DNA from: Flavimobilis marinus
Lineage (GTDB): Bacteria > Actinomycetota > Actinomycetes > Actinomycetales > Cellulomonadaceae
Reading direction: 5' to 3'
Length of the DNA stretch: 64,000 nucleotides
NCBI RefSeq assembly: GCF_900113055.1
Contig: NZ_FONZ01000002.1
Coordinates: forward strand, 310,001 to 374,000
In this document: piece after piece, positions 1-9,989 of the stretch
Position numbering within the stretch: position 1 is the stretch's first letter
Layout of the letters: every line of letters starts with the position of its first letter
The notes under the pieces: generated by a model
The model's input: only the letters and a program-made list of their open reading frames with translations
Database searches by the model: none
Told to the model about the DNA's origin: nothing
Made by a program: the position numbers and the translations under genes

Positions 1-1
1 G

Positions 2-547
2 GTCAACGTGCTCACGCGTCCGGGCCCGTCGCTGACCCTCGCCGGACTGGACATCAGCCGCCACGGGCTCGCGGTCGGGGTCGCCCTCGCGGCGCGCGCC
101 CTGCTGATCGCGACGATCGCGCTCGCCGTGACGCGCACCAGCGAGCCCGCCGCGACCATCCTCAGCCTCCGCGACCGTGCGCGGCTCCCCGCCGAGGCCG
201 CCTATGCGCTGCTCACCGCGAGCCGTGTCCTCGCCGGCCTGCCGGCCGTGTGGCACTCGATCCGCACCGCCCAGGCCTCGCGCCTGCCGCGCGGTGGACG
301 CGGTCCCCGTGCCCTGGGGCGCGCGGCGTTCACGCTCCTGGTCACCAGCCTGCGCCGGAGCGAACGGATGGCGATCTCGCTGGAGACGCGCGGTCTGGGA
401 ACCGGCCCCGGGGCCGCCGCAGCGCCGCCTCCGCTGACGGCGGGCGACCGCTGGCTCGTCGTGGTCGTGGTGCTGGTCGGCGCCGTCGTCGTGGTCGCCG
501 GTGCCCTCGGCGGCTGGCTGCGCGGTCCCGGCTACCTCACGGGGTGA
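2..547 (+). CDS. ECF transporter T component (CbiQ/EcfT family), 5' end outside window
   Basis: Integral-membrane coupling subunit of an energy-coupling factor (vitamin or metal) ABC importer; it would link the two ATPases to a substrate-binding S subunit. The reading frame is open to the left edge, so the N-terminus is missing and the GTG at 8 is probably internal. Hydrophobic helices lie at about residues 22-42 and 151-170 of the visible part. The stretch RRSERMAISLETRGLG (about 116-131) matches the conserved cytoplasmic coupling-helix motif of the family (R-x-E-x-x-x-x-x-x-x-x-R-G). The ATPase genes would be expected just upstream, outside the window. It converges with the next gene with only three bases between the stop codons. 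The substrate cannot be told. Confidence 0.75.
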   Translation, partial: VNVLTRPGPSLTLAGLDISRHGLAVGVALAARALLIATIALAVTRTSEPAATILSLRDRARLPAEAAYALLTASRVLAGLPAVWHSIRTAQASRLPRGGRGPRALGRAAFTLLVTSLRRSERMAISLETRGLGTGPGAAAAPPPLTAGDRWLVVVVVLVGAVVVVAGALGGWLRGPGYLTG

Positions 548-550
548 CGG

Positions 551-1438
551 CTATTCCTCCATGACCTTCGGCTGGTACCGCACCGCTCGGTACTCGACGA
601 TGTCGTCGAGCACGCTGGCGGGGTGGTAGGCGCGGAAGTCGGTGTTGCGCGCCGCGGCGGTCGTAGCCGGCAGCTCGAAGGTCGTGGTCTCGCCGACCTC
701 GATCGCCACGGACTTGATCGCCTGGAACGTCGCCACGACCGTGCCGTCGGCGTCGATCCCCTGGATGTCGAAGTCATCGAACCGGATGGCCCCGACCGCC
801 TCAGGCACGCCGGGCTTGACTGCCTTCTTCGTGATGGTCACGGGAAGCAACTCCGCACCGGGCTCACCAGTGATCTCACCGAAAGTGAAGTCTGCGTCGT
901 AGTAGTCGTAGACCGGCGCAGACCTGACATAAGGAGCGGACACCGTGATCTCTTCCGTGGCGGGCGCGTCCTGTGTGTCTGCGGTGAACTCGAAACTGTT
1001 CTCCAAGTCGAGCAGCTGCACGTCTGTGCTGGCTCCGGGAGCAAGGACGAAGGTGCCGCCGTCGGTCACCTGGCTTCCGTCGCTCCCGTCGGCGACGAGG
1101 AGCACACCGATCGCGCACGTCACGTCGAGCGGATTCGTCATCGTCACCGGCACGTAGTGGCGCCACTCCTTGCCGTAGAAGTCGGCACCCTCGTCGTCTC
1201 CTGCGGTGACCTCTCCGATGGTGACGAATCGCTCGATCTCAGCCGTGTCCTCGATCTTCTGGTCCGGGCACGCGTCGGCACCAGTGTCTGAGTCCACAGG
1301 GGCGCCCGTGGTCGATGGAACGCCTGCCGTGGTCTCGGCCGTCCCACCGGGCGCGGCCGGTGCGTCTGTCGTGCCCCCCGAGCACCCAGTCAGGGCTGCG
1401 AGGATCGCGCCGGTAGCGACAAGGGTGCGCGGGTTCAT
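551..1438 (-). CDS. Secreted lipoprotein, DUF4352-like
   Basis: A 295-residue exported lipoprotein of unknown role. The start ATG at 1438 gives a signal peptide with lipobox L-T-G-C (Cys19), followed by a Ser/Thr/Pro/Ala-rich linker to about residue 55. The rest is a beta-rich region with pairs of similar stretches about 120 residues apart, including motifs of the kind V-x-V-T-M-T-N (about residues 95-102) and V-T-I-T-K (about 206-210). These resemble the immunoglobulin-like DUF4352 family. It lies 23 bases downstream of hisS on the same strand and may be cotranscribed with it. The upstream extension of the frame runs through hisS in another frame and is not real. Function unknown; lipoprotein nature is well supported. 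Confidence 0.75.
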   Translation of the reverse strand: MNPRTLVATGAILAALTGCSGGTTDAPAAPGGTAETTAGVPSTTGAPVDSDTGADACPDQKIEDTAEIERFVTIGEVTAGDDEGADFYGKEWRHYVPVTMTNPLDVTCAIGVLLVADGSDGSQVTDGGTFVLAPGASTDVQLLDLENSFEFTADTQDAPATEEITVSAPYVRSAPVYDYYDADFTFGEITGEPGAELLPVTITKKAVKPGVPEAVGAIRFDDFDIQGIDADGTVVATFQAIKSVAIEVGETTTFELPATTAAARNTDFRAYHPASVLDDIVEYRAVRYQPKVMEE

Positions 1439-1461
1439 GTGTGCTCCTACGGGTCGTAATC

Positions 1462-2865
1462 TCACGGGTTGACGGCACTCACGGTCGGCCAGAGGTCGGC
1501 GGCCGGAGGCATCCAGGAGGCGCGGTCGGCCGCCACCTGGTCGCCCGAGCGGATGTCCTTGACCTGGTCGGGTTGGGCCGGCACGACGGTGCCGTCCGCG
1601 CGGGTGGACTCGGTCGTCGCGGGGAACCAGACGAACGGCACGCCACGGCGGTCGGCGAACTTGATCTGCTTGCCGAACTTCGCGGCCGCGGGCGCCACCT
1701 CCGCGGGGATGCCCCGGGCGCGGAGCGCGGCGGCGATCGCGTCGGACTCGGCGCGCCCCTCCTCGGTGGTGACGGCGACGACGACGGCGGTCGGGACGGA
1801 GCGGGAGGCGCGCACGAGGTCCGCGTTGAGCAGGCGCGAGACGAGGCGGGACACGCCGATCGACAGACCCACGCCGGGGTACGTCGTCGTGCCGTCGGAG
1901 GCGAGCGTGTCGTAGCGCCCACCGGAGCAGATGGAGCCGAGCTGCTCGTGCCCGACGAGCACGGTCTCGTAGACCGAACCCGTGTAGTAGTCCAGGCCCC
2001 GGGCGATCTTGAGGTCGGCGACGACCACGCCCGGCGCGCGCACGGCCGCGGCGGTGATCAGCGCCTCGAGCTCGACGAGGCCCACCTCGAGCAGCTCGCT
2101 GGTCACCTGGTACGCGGAGGCCAGGTCGCGCACCCGCTGGATCACCGAGGTGTCCGGGCCGCTCACCGCAGCGAGCTCGAGGCACGCCATCGCCTGCGTG
2201 CGCGTGGCCCCGGCCTCGGCCTCGAGGAGCTGCACGACGACGTCGGGGCCCACCTTGTCGAGCTTGTCGATCGACCGGAGCACGGCGTCCACGTCGCTCA
2301 GCCCGAGACCACGGTAGAAGCCCTCCGCGACCTTGCGGTTGTTCACCAGGATCCGCACGGGCGGCACCCCGATGGCCTGGAGCTCACCGAGCGCCTCGGC
2401 CATGACCAGCGGGAGCTCGACCTCGTAGTGGTACGGGAGCTCCCCCGCGCCGACGACGTCGATGTCCGCCTGGACGAACTCGCGGAAGCGGCCGTCCTGG
2501 GGGCGCTCGCCCCGCCACACCTTCTGGATCTGGTACCGGCGGAACGGGAACGCGAGGTGACCTGCGTTCTCCAGCACGTAGCGCGCGAACGGCACCGTGA
2601 GGTCGAAGTGCAGGCCGAGCTGGTCGCCCCGCGCGTCCGCGCCGCCGTCGTCCGCCCCCTCCTGGAGCCGGCGCAGGACGTAGACCTCCTTCGAGGTCTC
2701 CCCCTTGCGCAGCAGCTGGTCGAGGGGCTCGACGGCGCGCGTCTCGATCCCCGCGAAGCCGTGGAGCTCGAAGGTGCGGCGAAGGGTGTCGAGGATGTGC
2801 TGCTCGACGATGCGACCGTCGGGTCGCCACTCGGGGAATCCGGACAGGGGGGTGGGGCGGGCCAT
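1462..2865 (-). CDS. hisS: Histidine--tRNA ligase
   Basis: Class II aminoacyl-tRNA synthetase charging tRNA-His in the cytoplasm; 467 residues, at the long end for bacterial HisRS. Visible: the N-terminal substrate-entry stretch with FPEWRPDGR, motif 2 (FRRYQIQKVWRGERP followed by FREFVQADID), the histidine-binding signature GLDYYTGSVYE and GGRYDTL, the class II motif 3 region GVGLSIGVSRL, and a C-terminal anticodon-binding domain (about residues 355-450). It sits 11 bases downstream of the metallo-beta-lactamase-fold gene on the same strand, an order often seen in actinobacteria. The start ATG at 2865 is the first in frame after that gene's stop. Confidence 0.97.
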   Translation of the reverse strand: MARPTPLSGFPEWRPDGRIVEQHILDTLRRTFELHGFAGIETRAVEPLDQLLRKGETSKEVYVLRRLQEGADDGGADARGDQLGLHFDLTVPFARYVLENAGHLAFPFRRYQIQKVWRGERPQDGRFREFVQADIDVVGAGELPYHYEVELPLVMAEALGELQAIGVPPVRILVNNRKVAEGFYRGLGLSDVDAVLRSIDKLDKVGPDVVVQLLEAEAGATRTQAMACLELAAVSGPDTSVIQRVRDLASAYQVTSELLEVGLVELEALITAAAVRAPGVVVADLKIARGLDYYTGSVYETVLVGHEQLGSICSGGRYDTLASDGTTTYPGVGLSIGVSRLVSRLLNADLVRASRSVPTAVVVAVTTEEGRAESDAIAAALRARGIPAEVAPAAAKFGKQIKFADRRGVPFVWFPATTESTRADGTVVPAQPDQVKDIRSGDQVAADRASWMPPAADLWPTVSAVNP

Positions 2866-2876
2866 GGTCCCCGATC

Positions 2877-3644
2877 CTAGCGGCGCGCCAGGTACGGGTT
2901 GGTGCGCAGCTCCACGTCGAGCCGGGTGGCCGGGCCGTGACCGGGCAGGACAAGGGTGCGCGGGTCGAGCGTCGACACCACGTCGGTCAGCGTCCGCGTC
3001 ATCTGCGGCATGTCACCACCGGGCAGGTCCGTGCGTCCGATCGTCCCGGCGAACAGGACGTCGCCCGTCAGCGCTACCGCGACCGTGCCCTCCGCGACCC
3101 CCGGACGTGCCGCGAGCGGGAGCGGGCCCTGCGGCCCCGGCAGGACGCTGTCCGGCGCCACCGCCTCGTCGACGACGAACAGCGTCGCGCCTTGCGTGTG
3201 CCCGGGCGCGTGCACCGCGCGGACGGTCAGCCCGCCGAGCGTGAGGGCCTGTCCCGCGGTGAACGTCGACACGTCCGTCGGGACCACGTGCTGGTCCGGA
3301 CCGAAGCCCGCCGCGGCCAGCGCCTGCGCGAGCGGGCCGGAGGCTCCCCCGGTCGAACCGTCGAGCGAGCCGAACGGGTCGGCCAGACGGTAGGCGTCGT
3401 CCGCGTGGATCCACAGGGGCACGCCGTAGCGCGTACCGAGCTCGGCCGCGGACCACGTGTGGTCCAGGTGGCCGTGGGTCGCCAGCACCGCGACCGGCGC
3501 CAGCCCCCGGCGGACCACCGTCGCATGCACGTCGTCGGCCACCCCTCCCCCGGCGTCCACGATCACGCACGGGCCTGAGCCGTCGGCCGACAGCAGGTAG
3601 CAGTTGGCCCCGAACACCGGGGCGAGCAGGGTCTCGACGTGCAT
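2877..3644 (-). CDS. Metallo-beta-lactamase-fold hydrolase (glyoxalase II-like)
   Basis: A 255-residue cytoplasmic metallohydrolase. The zinc-binding signature is THGHLDHTW (about residues 55-63), with further ligands in the HAPGHTQG stretch and in ALTGDVLF, and a final PGHGP motif near residue 238. This is the arrangement of the glyoxalase II / YcbL branch, which cleaves thioesters such as S-lactoyl conjugates. The host is probably mycothiol-based, so the true substrate is uncertain. It is the first gene of a likely pair with hisS. It is transcribed divergently from the DUF349 gene across a 183-base spacer. Confidence 0.88.
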   Translation of the reverse strand: MHVETLLAPVFGANCYLLSADGSGPCVIVDAGGGVADDVHATVVRRGLAPVAVLATHGHLDHTWSAAELGTRYGVPLWIHADDAYRLADPFGSLDGSTGGASGPLAQALAAAGFGPDQHVVPTDVSTFTAGQALTLGGLTVRAVHAPGHTQGATLFVVDEAVAPDSVLPGPQGPLPLAARPGVAEGTVAVALTGDVLFAGTIGRTDLPGGDMPQMTRTLTDVVSTLDPRTLVLPGHGPATRLDVELRTNPYLARR

Positions 3645-3714
3645 GCTCGCAGGCTATCCCGGGCGGTCCGCCGACGAGACTCGCCGGTCGGGCAGCCCCG
3701 GATCTGACGTCGCG

Positions 3715-3729
3715 TCCCTAGACTAGGGA
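3715..3729. promoter_or_regulatory. Inverted repeat in divergent promoter region
   Basis: A perfect 6-base inverted repeat with a 3-base spacer (TCCCTA-gac-TAGGGA) sits in the spacer between the divergent metallo-beta-lactamase-fold and DUF349 genes. It contains TAGACT, which fits an actinobacterial -10 element for the plus strand, about 100 bases before the DUF349 start. It may be a promoter overlapped by an operator, or chance; no convincing -35 was found. Confidence 0.3.
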
Positions 3730-3827
3730 GCGTCCGAACCTGTGGACCTGTCACGCCCCGCCCCGCGGGGCAGTCGATGACGACCCGAACGTCCCCCGGG
3801 CCGTCACCAACCGAGGAGTGAAGCTCG

Positions 3828-5258
3828 ATGAGCGAGAACACCGAAGGCGCACCCACCCCGAGCGAGCCGGAGGCGGCCGCTCCTCACCCGACGCCCCGAC
3901 CGGTCCCGACACCGAAGGCCGTCGCCGCGCGCCCCGCGCCACGGCCGGCCGCCAGCGCCAGCCCTGCGCCCGCGCCCGTGGTGCCCGTCCCCGACGAGGC
4001 TGCGGCGATCGCGGCGGCGCGCGAGTTCGGACGCGTCGACGACGACGGCACCGTGTACGTGCGCGAGGGTGACGGTGAGCGCGCCGTCGGGCAGTTCCCC
4101 GGCGTCCCCGCCGACGAGGCGATGGCGCTGTACGTCCGGCGCTACCTCGACCTGCGCGCCAAGGTCGGGCTGTTCGAGGCGCGCCTCGACAGCGCGGAGC
4201 TGGGGATCAAGGAGATCGACCAGACCCTCGCGACCCTGCGTCAGGACCTCGCCGAGCCGGCTGCCGTGGGCGACCTCGACTTCCTCCGGACCAAGGTCAC
4301 GGCGCTCGCCGAGCGCGCGGCGGCCCGCCGCGGCGAGCTCGAGGCCGAGCGCGCCGCAGGCAAGGAGAAGGCGGTCGCCGAGCGCACGGCGATCGTGGAG
4401 CGCGCCGAGGCCATAGCAGGGACCGACCCCGCGCGCATGCAGTGGCGTCCCGCGGGCGACGAGCTCCGCACCCTCCTCGACACGTGGAAGGACGCGCAGC
4501 GCAACGGCCCGCGCATCGACCGGCCCACGGAAGAGTCGCTGTGGAAGCGGTTCAGCCACGCGCGCACCGCGTTCGACCGCGAGCGGCGCCACTACTTCGC
4601 CGAGCTCGAGCAGAACAACGCGCAGGCCAAGAACGTCAAGGCCGCCCTCGTCGACGAGGCCGAGAAGCTTGCGAGCAGCACCGACTGGGGTCACACGGCG
4701 GGCGCCTACCGCGACCTGATGACGCGGTGGAAGGCCGCAGGCCGCGCCAACCGGAAGGACGACGACGCCCTCTGGGCCCGGTTCCGCGGCGCGCAGGACG
4801 CGTTCTTCGCGGCCCGCGAGGCGGCGAACGCCGCCACGGACGCCGAGTACGGCGCCAACCTCGTCGTGAAGGAGCAGATCCTCGCGGAGGCGGAGAAGCT
4901 CGTGCCCGTGAAGGACCTCGGCAGGGCGAAGACCGCGCTGCGGGACCTGCAGGACCGCTGGGAGCAGGCGGGCAAGGTGCCGCGCGGCGACGTGCAGCGC
5001 GTGGAGGCGCGCATGCGCGCCGTCGAGACCGCCGTGCGTGAGGCGGAGGACGCGGCCTGGCAGCGCTCCAACCCGGAGACGCGGGCGCGCGCCGAGGGTG
5101 CAGCGGCGCAGCTGCAGACGGCGATCGCGTCGGCTGAGGCCGACCTCGCGTCGGCCGAGGCCGCCGGGGACAAGCGGAAGGTCAAGGAGCTGACCGAGAC
5201 CATCGCCGCGAAGCGGACGTGGCTCGAGCAGATCCAGCGGGCCGCCCAGGACTCCTGA
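3828..5258 (+). CDS. DUF349 repeat protein
   Basis: A 476-residue, highly charged, mostly alpha-helical cytoplasmic protein. Residues 1-50 are Pro/Ala-rich and disordered-looking. Helical, coiled-coil-like segments follow from about residue 105, with DUF349 repeats from about 190 to 410 (recurring W-K-x-A and L-W-x-R-F signatures such as SLWKRFSHAR and ALWARFRGAQ), and a C-terminal coiled coil. DUF349 proteins are conserved in actinobacteria and their role is poorly known. GAGGAG lies 10 bases before the ATG. It stands alone, between a divergent neighbour and its own hairpin terminator. Confidence 0.9.
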   Translation: MSENTEGAPTPSEPEAAAPHPTPRPVPTPKAVAARPAPRPAASASPAPAPVVPVPDEAAAIAAAREFGRVDDDGTVYVREGDGERAVGQFPGVPADEAMALYVRRYLDLRAKVGLFEARLDSAELGIKEIDQTLATLRQDLAEPAAVGDLDFLRTKVTALAERAAARRGELEAERAAGKEKAVAERTAIVERAEAIAGTDPARMQWRPAGDELRTLLDTWKDAQRNGPRIDRPTEESLWKRFSHARTAFDRERRHYFAELEQNNAQAKNVKAALVDEAEKLASSTDWGHTAGAYRDLMTRWKAAGRANRKDDDALWARFRGAQDAFFAAREAANAATDAEYGANLVVKEQILAEAEKLVPVKDLGRAKTALRDLQDRWEQAGKVPRGDVQRVEARMRAVETAVREAEDAAWQRSNPETRARAEGAAAQLQTAIASAEADLASAEAAGDKRKVKELTETIAAKRTWLEQIQRAAQDS

Positions 5259-5264
5259 ACGACA

Positions 5265-5291
5265 GGGTCGGCGTCCACAGGGCGCCGACCC
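5265..5291 (+). terminator. Intrinsic-type hairpin after DUF349 gene
   Basis: Nine-base perfect stem GGGTCGGCG / CGCCGACCC with a nine-base loop, starting 7 bases after the stop codon. No T-tract follows, as is usual in high-GC actinobacteria. Confidence 0.6.
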
Positions 5292-5330
5292 CTGCTGGCA
5301 CACGGCCCGCCCGGGGCCCAAGGTGGTCGG

Positions 5331-5954
5331 GTGCTCCTCGACCTGTTCCGTGCCCCTGCGGCCCCGACCGACGTCGTCGTGCCCGCCCACGTGGGTGGCT
5401 CCGCGGCCTACGCGGCGCTCGTGCGTGAGGGCGCGCTGCGCCCGGTCTGGACATCCGGCCTCGGCGACGCACCCGTCGCTCTGCGCGCCACCGCGGCCGA
5501 CGACGCGACCGGCCGGGCGTGCGCGCTGCACCGCGCCGGCGCGGGCGCGCTGCTCGCCGGTGGCGCGCCGATCCCCTCGGGCGCCGTGGTCGTGCTCGAG
5601 ACGGCGCTGTGGGTGCACGTGGGCGGCCACCTGGCCGCCACGATCCACGTCTGCCGTGCCGCGCAGGGGCGCCCGCCGCTGCCTCGTCCCGGTCTCACGT
5701 GGCACGAGCTGCGACTGCGCCCCGAGGACGTCGAGGTGCGCAGCGGCCTGGCGCTCACGACTCCCGCACGCACCGCGGCGGACCTGGCGCTCTGGCTACG
5801 TCCCGCCGACGCGCGCGCCGCGCTGGCACGGATCCTGCCCCTCGTCACGCCCGACGACGTGGTCGCCCGCCTCGCCGTCGAACCGCGCAGCGGCCGCGCG
5901 CGTGACCTGGTCCGGCTCGCGGCTGCTCAGTCCTGCAGCGCCGGGGCCTCCTGA
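5331..5954 (+). CDS. Hypothetical protein, AbiEi-antitoxin-like C-terminal region
   Basis: A 207-residue protein starting at GTG, with a weak AGG before it. The order of elements (an N-terminal helical part with [15 protein letters not shown], a central strand-rich part, then [10 protein letters not shown] near residues 148-157) resembles the transcriptional-regulator/AbiEi antitoxin-like proteins common in actinobacteria, where R-T-A-x-D-L-A marks a nuclease-like C-terminal fold. No catalytic set is visible. It converges on rel and its last 28 bases overlap the end of rel. The family assignment is tentative; that it is coding is likely from its codon pattern. Confidence 0.6.
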   Translation: MLLDLFRAPAAPTDVVVPAHVGGSAAYAALVREGALRPVWTSGLGDAPVALRATAADDATGRACALHRAGAGALLAGGAPIPSGAVVVLETALWVHVGGHLAATIHVCRAAQGRPPLPRPGLTWHELRLRPEDVEVRSGLALTTPARTAADLALWLRPADARAALARILPLVTPDDVVARLAVEPRSGRARDLVRLAAAQSCSAGAS

Positions 5955-8281
5955 GCCCGCGAGCCCGTCAGCCGGTAGACGTCGAACACGCCGTCGACCT
6001 TCCGCACCGCCTTGAGCACGCTGGCCAGGTGGGCGGGGTCGGCCATCTCGAACACGAAGCGTGAGATCGCGACGCGGTCGTTCGTCGTCGACACGGTGGC
6101 CGAGAGGATGTTGACGTGGTGGTCGGACAGCACCCGGGTCACGTCGGAGAGCAGGCGCGCGCGGTCGAGGGCCTCGACCTGGATCTGCACGAGGAAGAGG
6201 GTCGAGCTGCCGCTCGTCCAAGTGACGTCGACGAACCGCTCGGGCTGGGAGCGCAGCCCGTCGACGTTGCCGCAGTCCGCCCGGTGCACCGACACGCCCT
6301 GCCCGCGGGTGACGAAGCCGATGACCTCGTCGCCGGGGACTGGCGTGCAGCACTTCGCGAGCTTGACCCAGACGTCCTCGACACCCTTGACGACGATGCC
6401 CGGGTCTCCGGCGCGGCCGCGGCGCGACGTCCCGGGGCGGGCGACCTCGGCCATGTCCTCCTGGGCGCCCTCCTCGCCGCCCATGCCCTGCACGAGCTTC
6501 TGGACGACCGATGCCGCGGACGCCTGCCCCTCCCCGACGGCCGCGTAGAGCGCGGAGACGTCGGGGTAACGCATCTCGCTGGCGAGCGCGACGAGCGACT
6601 CGTGCGACAGCAGGCGCTGGATCGGCAGGTTCTGCTTGCGCATGGCCTTGGCGATCGCGTCCTTGCCCTGCTCGATCGCCTCCTCGCGGCGCTCCTTGGA
6701 GAACCACTGCTTGATCTTGTTGCGCGCACGAGGGCTCTTCACGAACGCGAGCCAGTCACGGCTCGGGCCGGCGTTCTCCGACTTCGAGGTCAGCACGTCG
6801 ACCACGTCACCGTTGTCGAGGGGCGAGTCGAGCGACACGAGGCGCCCGTTAACGCGGGCGCCCATGGTGCGGTGACCCACCTCGGTGTGCACGGCGTAGG
6901 CGAAGTCGACAGGCGTGGCACCGGCGGGCAGCGCCATGACCTCGCCCTTGGGGGTGAACACGTAGACCTCAGCGCCGGCCATCTCGAAGCGCAGCGAGTC
7001 GAGGAACTCGGCAGGGTCGGCGGTCTCCCGCTGCCAGTCCACGAGCTGGCGCAGCCACTGCATGTCGCTCGAGCTCTTGTCCGGGCCCGGCGCCGTCGTG
7101 CCCTTGGCGGCTTCCTTGTACTTCCAGTGCGCCGCCACGCCGTACTCGGCACGACGGTGCATCTCGTGCGTGCGGATCTGGATCTCCACCGGCTTCCCGC
7201 CGGGGCCGATCACGGTCGTGTGCAGGGACTGGTACATGTTGAACTTGGGCATCGCGATGTAGTCCTTGAACCGGCCGGGGACCGGGTTCCACCGCGCGTG
7301 CAAGGAGCCGAGGACCGCGTAGCAGTCCCGGACCGAGTCCACCAGGACCCGGGTGCCGACGAGGTCGTAGATGTCCGCGAAGTCGTGACCGCGCACGATC
7401 ATCTTCTGGTACACCGAGTAGTAGTGCTTGGGGCGGCCGGTGACGGTCGCCTTGATCTTGGCCGCACGCAGGTCGGCGACGATCTGCTCGCGCACCACGG
7501 TGAGGTACTCCTCGCGGGCCGGTGCGCGCTCGGCGACCAGGTGCACGATCTCGTCGTAGACCTTCGGGTACAGGGTCTGGAACGAGAGGTCCTCGAGCTC
7601 CCACTTGATGGTGTTCATGCCCAGGCGGTGCGCGAGCGGCGCGTAGATCTCGAGGGTCTCGCGCGCCTTGCGCGCCGCCGAGGCGGCCGGCACGAACTTC
7701 CAGGTACGTGCGTTGTGCAGCCGGTCCGCGAGCTTGATGACGAGCACGCGGATGTCCCGCGACATCGCGACGACCATCTTGCGCACGGTCTCCGCCTGGG
7801 CTGCGTCGCCGAACTTCACCTTGTCGAGCTTGGTGACGCCGTCGACGAGCATGGCGATCTCCTCGCCGTACTCGGTCCGCAGCTGCTCGAGCGAGTAGTC
7901 GGTGTCCTCGACCGTGTCGTGCAGCAGGGCTGCGGCGAGCGTCGGGGGCGTCATGCCCATCTCCGCGAGGATCGTGGTGACGGCGACAGGGTGCGTGATG
8001 TACGGGTCGCCGCTGCGTCGCTTCTGACCACGGTGCGCGCGCTCGGCCGTGACGTAGGCGCGCTCGACGAGCGACAGGTCGGCCTTGGGATGGTTTTGAC
8101 GCAGCGCCCGGAGCACGGGCTCGAGCGCGGGCGAGGACTGCGGGCGCGCGCCGAAACGCACGAACCGGCGCAGCGTCGTCGGGTTCGGGGTCGGCACCGG
8201 TGCCGGCGTGGTCACCGGAGCGGCGACGGGCGGCTGGGCGCCGCGCGCGGGCGCGGCGCTCTCGCGTGCTTCGTCTGCCAT
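5927..8281 (-). CDS. rel: Bifunctional (p)ppGpp synthetase/hydrolase
   Basis: Stringent-response enzyme that makes and degrades (p)ppGpp, acting at the ribosome; 784 residues, normal for long RSH proteins. After a Pro/Ala-rich tail, the HD hydrolase domain shows H97 in YITHP, H121-D122 in [10 protein letters not shown] and [11 protein letters not shown], so hydrolase activity is expected. The synthetase domain has [26 protein letters not shown] and VEIQIRT. TGS domain: [24 protein letters not shown]. Zinc-finger region: [11 protein letters not shown]. An ACT domain ends the protein. It lies downstream of apt with a 92-base gap, in the order secD-secF-apt-rel that is standard for actinobacteria. 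Confidence 0.97.
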   Translation of the reverse strand: MADEARESAAPARGAQPPVAAPVTTPAPVPTPNPTTLRRFVRFGARPQSSPALEPVLRALRQNHPKADLSLVERAYVTAERAHRGQKRRSGDPYITHPVAVTTILAEMGMTPPTLAAALLHDTVEDTDYSLEQLRTEYGEEIAMLVDGVTKLDKVKFGDAAQAETVRKMVVAMSRDIRVLVIKLADRLHNARTWKFVPAASAARKARETLEIYAPLAHRLGMNTIKWELEDLSFQTLYPKVYDEIVHLVAERAPAREEYLTVVREQIVADLRAAKIKATVTGRPKHYYSVYQKMIVRGHDFADIYDLVGTRVLVDSVRDCYAVLGSLHARWNPVPGRFKDYIAMPKFNMYQSLHTTVIGPGGKPVEIQIRTHEMHRRAEYGVAAHWKYKEAAKGTTAPGPDKSSSDMQWLRQLVDWQRETADPAEFLDSLRFEMAGAEVYVFTPKGEVMALPAGATPVDFAYAVHTEVGHRTMGARVNGRLVSLDSPLDNGDVVDVLTSKSENAGPSRDWLAFVKSPRARNKIKQWFSKERREEAIEQGKDAIAKAMRKQNLPIQRLLSHESLVALASEMRYPDVSALYAAVGEGQASAASVVQKLVQGMGGEEGAQEDMAEVARPGTSRRGRAGDPGIVVKGVEDVWVKLAKCCTPVPGDEVIGFVTRGQGVSVHRADCGNVDGLRSQPERFVDVTWTSGSSTLFLVQIQVEALDRARLLSDVTRVLSDHHVNILSATVSTTNDRVAISRFVFEMADPAHLASVLKAVRKVDGVFDVYRLTGSRAQEAPALQD

Positions 8282-8373
8282 GCCGGCCTCCTGCCCGTGC
8301 TCGAACCGAACGTCTCATCCTACGGCCGCGGCCGCGTGCCCGGGCCCGCGCTCCGCCCAGGGCGCAACGCTGG

Positions 8374-8910
8374 TCAGTCGAGCACGGACTCCACGCGGTG
8401 ATCGCCCAGCCGCGCGCGACCGTCGAGCTCGGGCAGCTCCATCAGGAACACCAGACCGACGACCTCCGCGCCCGCGCGCTGCAGGAGGTCGACGCCAGCG
8501 CTGGCCGTCCCCCCGGTGGCGAGGATGTCGTCGAGCACCAGCACGCGGGCGCCCGGCTCGACGACTCCGTCACGGATCTCGAGGGCGGCCGTGCCGTACT
8601 CGAGCTGGTAGCTGGCGTGGTGGACCGGCGGCGGCAGCTTGCCGGCCTTGCGGACCGGCAGGAATCCCGTGCCGAGGTGGACGGCCAGGGGCGCGGCGAA
8701 CATGAACCCGCGTGCCTCCATGCCGGCCACGTGGTCGAACGGCTCGAACGCTGCCGAGACCTCCGCCAGGCAGCGCACCGCGGCCGCGAAGCCGCCGGTG
8801 TCCGCCAGGACGCCGGCCACGTCACGGAACATCACGCCGGGTGCGGGAAAGTCCGCGACCTCCCGGACGAGCGATCGGACGAGGGCGCGGTCGGCGTCGT
8901 ACCCGCTCAC
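8374..8910 (-). CDS. apt: Adenine phosphoribosyltransferase
   Basis: Salvages adenine to AMP using PRPP. The 178-residue product carries the PRPP-binding loop VLVLDDILATGGTA (about residues 122-135) and the conserved EARGFMFAAPLA and FLPVRKAGKLP stretches of APRT. Its GTG start overlaps the secF stop by four bases (GTGA), so it is translationally coupled to secF. This is the usual actinobacterial order secDF-apt-rel. Confidence 0.95.
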   Translation of the reverse strand: MSGYDADRALVRSLVREVADFPAPGVMFRDVAGVLADTGGFAAAVRCLAEVSAAFEPFDHVAGMEARGFMFAAPLAVHLGTGFLPVRKAGKLPPPVHHASYQLEYGTAALEIRDGVVEPGARVLVLDDILATGGTASAGVDLLQRAGAEVVGLVFLMELPELDGRARLGDHRVESVLD

Positions 8911-9989
8911 TTGCGCTTCTTCTTGCGCGGCTGCGCCTGGTTGCCCAGGTGGTGGCCGGGCCTGGGCGCGCCGGCGACGTGCGGGGCGACGACGGTCGTG
9001 CCGTCCTCGGCGACCGTCACCCGAGAGTCGAGGACCTTCTTCGTGTGCGCAGCGATCGCGGTCTCACGCTCCCGCAGCTCGACCTCGATGGGGGTCGCGA
9101 GGAAGACCGACGAGAATGTCCCGGCCGCCATCCCGACGAACAGGGCGAGGGCGATGTCGCGCAGCGTGCCGGCGCCGAGGACGAAGGCGCCGATGAACAG
9201 GATCGACGCCACGGGCAGCAGCGCTACCACGGAGGTGTTGATCGAGCGCACGAGCGTCTGGTTGACCGCCAGGTTGGCGCGCTCCGCGTAGGTGTCGATG
9301 CGCTGCTCGAGCACGTCCTCGGTGTTCTCGCGCACCTTGTCGAAGACGACCATGGTGTCGTAGAGCGAGTAGCCGAGGATCGTCAGGAAACCGATGACCG
9401 TCGCCGGCGTGACCTCCCAGCCGACTGCGGCATAGACGCCGACGGTGATGATGAGGTCGTGGAAGAGCGCGACCAGCGCAGCCACGGCCATCCGCCAGTT
9501 GCGGAAGTAGATCGTCATGACGACGCTGACGAGCAGCAGGAAGACGACCAGACCCTGCAGCGCCTTGCTCGAGACATCCTTGCCCCACGACGGCCCCACG
9601 AAGGACGCTGACACGTCCTCGGGCGTGACGTCGTACGCCTCGGCGAGCGCCTCGCGCACGGCCGTCTCCTCGGCCTTCTCCAGCTGCGCCGTCTGCACGC
9701 GGATACCGTCGGTACCCACGGTCGTGACCTTGGGCGGCTCCGTGACGCCGGCCTCGGCGACCGCCTCGGTGGCCAGATCCTGCGACGTCGAGGCCGCGTT
9801 CGTCACGACGAACTCGGAGCCTCCCCGGAACTCGATGCCCAGGTTGAAGCCCCGCACGAGCAGGAGCAGCAGGCAGACGACGACGAGGATCGCCGACGCG
9901 GCGTAGAACCGGCGACGCTTGCCGACGATGTCGTAGGACTTGCGCCCCGTGTAGAGCTCGTTGCCCCAGCGGGCAAGGTCGAGTGCCAT
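8907..9989 (-). CDS. secF: Protein translocase subunit SecF
   Basis: Membrane partner of SecD that helps drive protein export at SecYEG. The 360-residue product has TM1 at about residues 28-47, a periplasmic-type domain (about 50-160), then five helices (about 165-305) with the typical D-L-I-I-T-V-G-V-Y and GYSLYDTMVVFDKVREN signatures. A basic tail ends in QPRKKKRK. Its ATG overlaps the secD stop by one base. Confidence 0.96.
   Translation of the reverse strand: MALDLARWGNELYTGRKSYDIVGKRRRFYAASAILVVVCLLLLLVRGFNLGIEFRGGSEFVVTNAASTSQDLATEAVAEAGVTEPPKVTTVGTDGIRVQTAQLEKAEETAVREALAEAYDVTPEDVSASFVGPSWGKDVSSKALQGLVVFLLLVSVVMTIYFRNWRMAVAALVALFHDLIITVGVYAAVGWEVTPATVIGFLTILGYSLYDTMVVFDKVRENTEDVLEQRIDTYAERANLAVNQTLVRSINTSVVALLPVASILFIGAFVLGAGTLRDIALALFVGMAAGTFSSVFLATPIEVELRERETAIAAHTKKVLDSRVTVAEDGTTVVAPHVAGAPRPGHHLGNQAQPRKKKRK

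Noticed and set aside
551-2185. A 544-residue fusion of the lipoprotein with an upstream stretch
   Set aside because: The upstream part lies inside hisS in another frame; the signal peptide at 1438 marks the real start.
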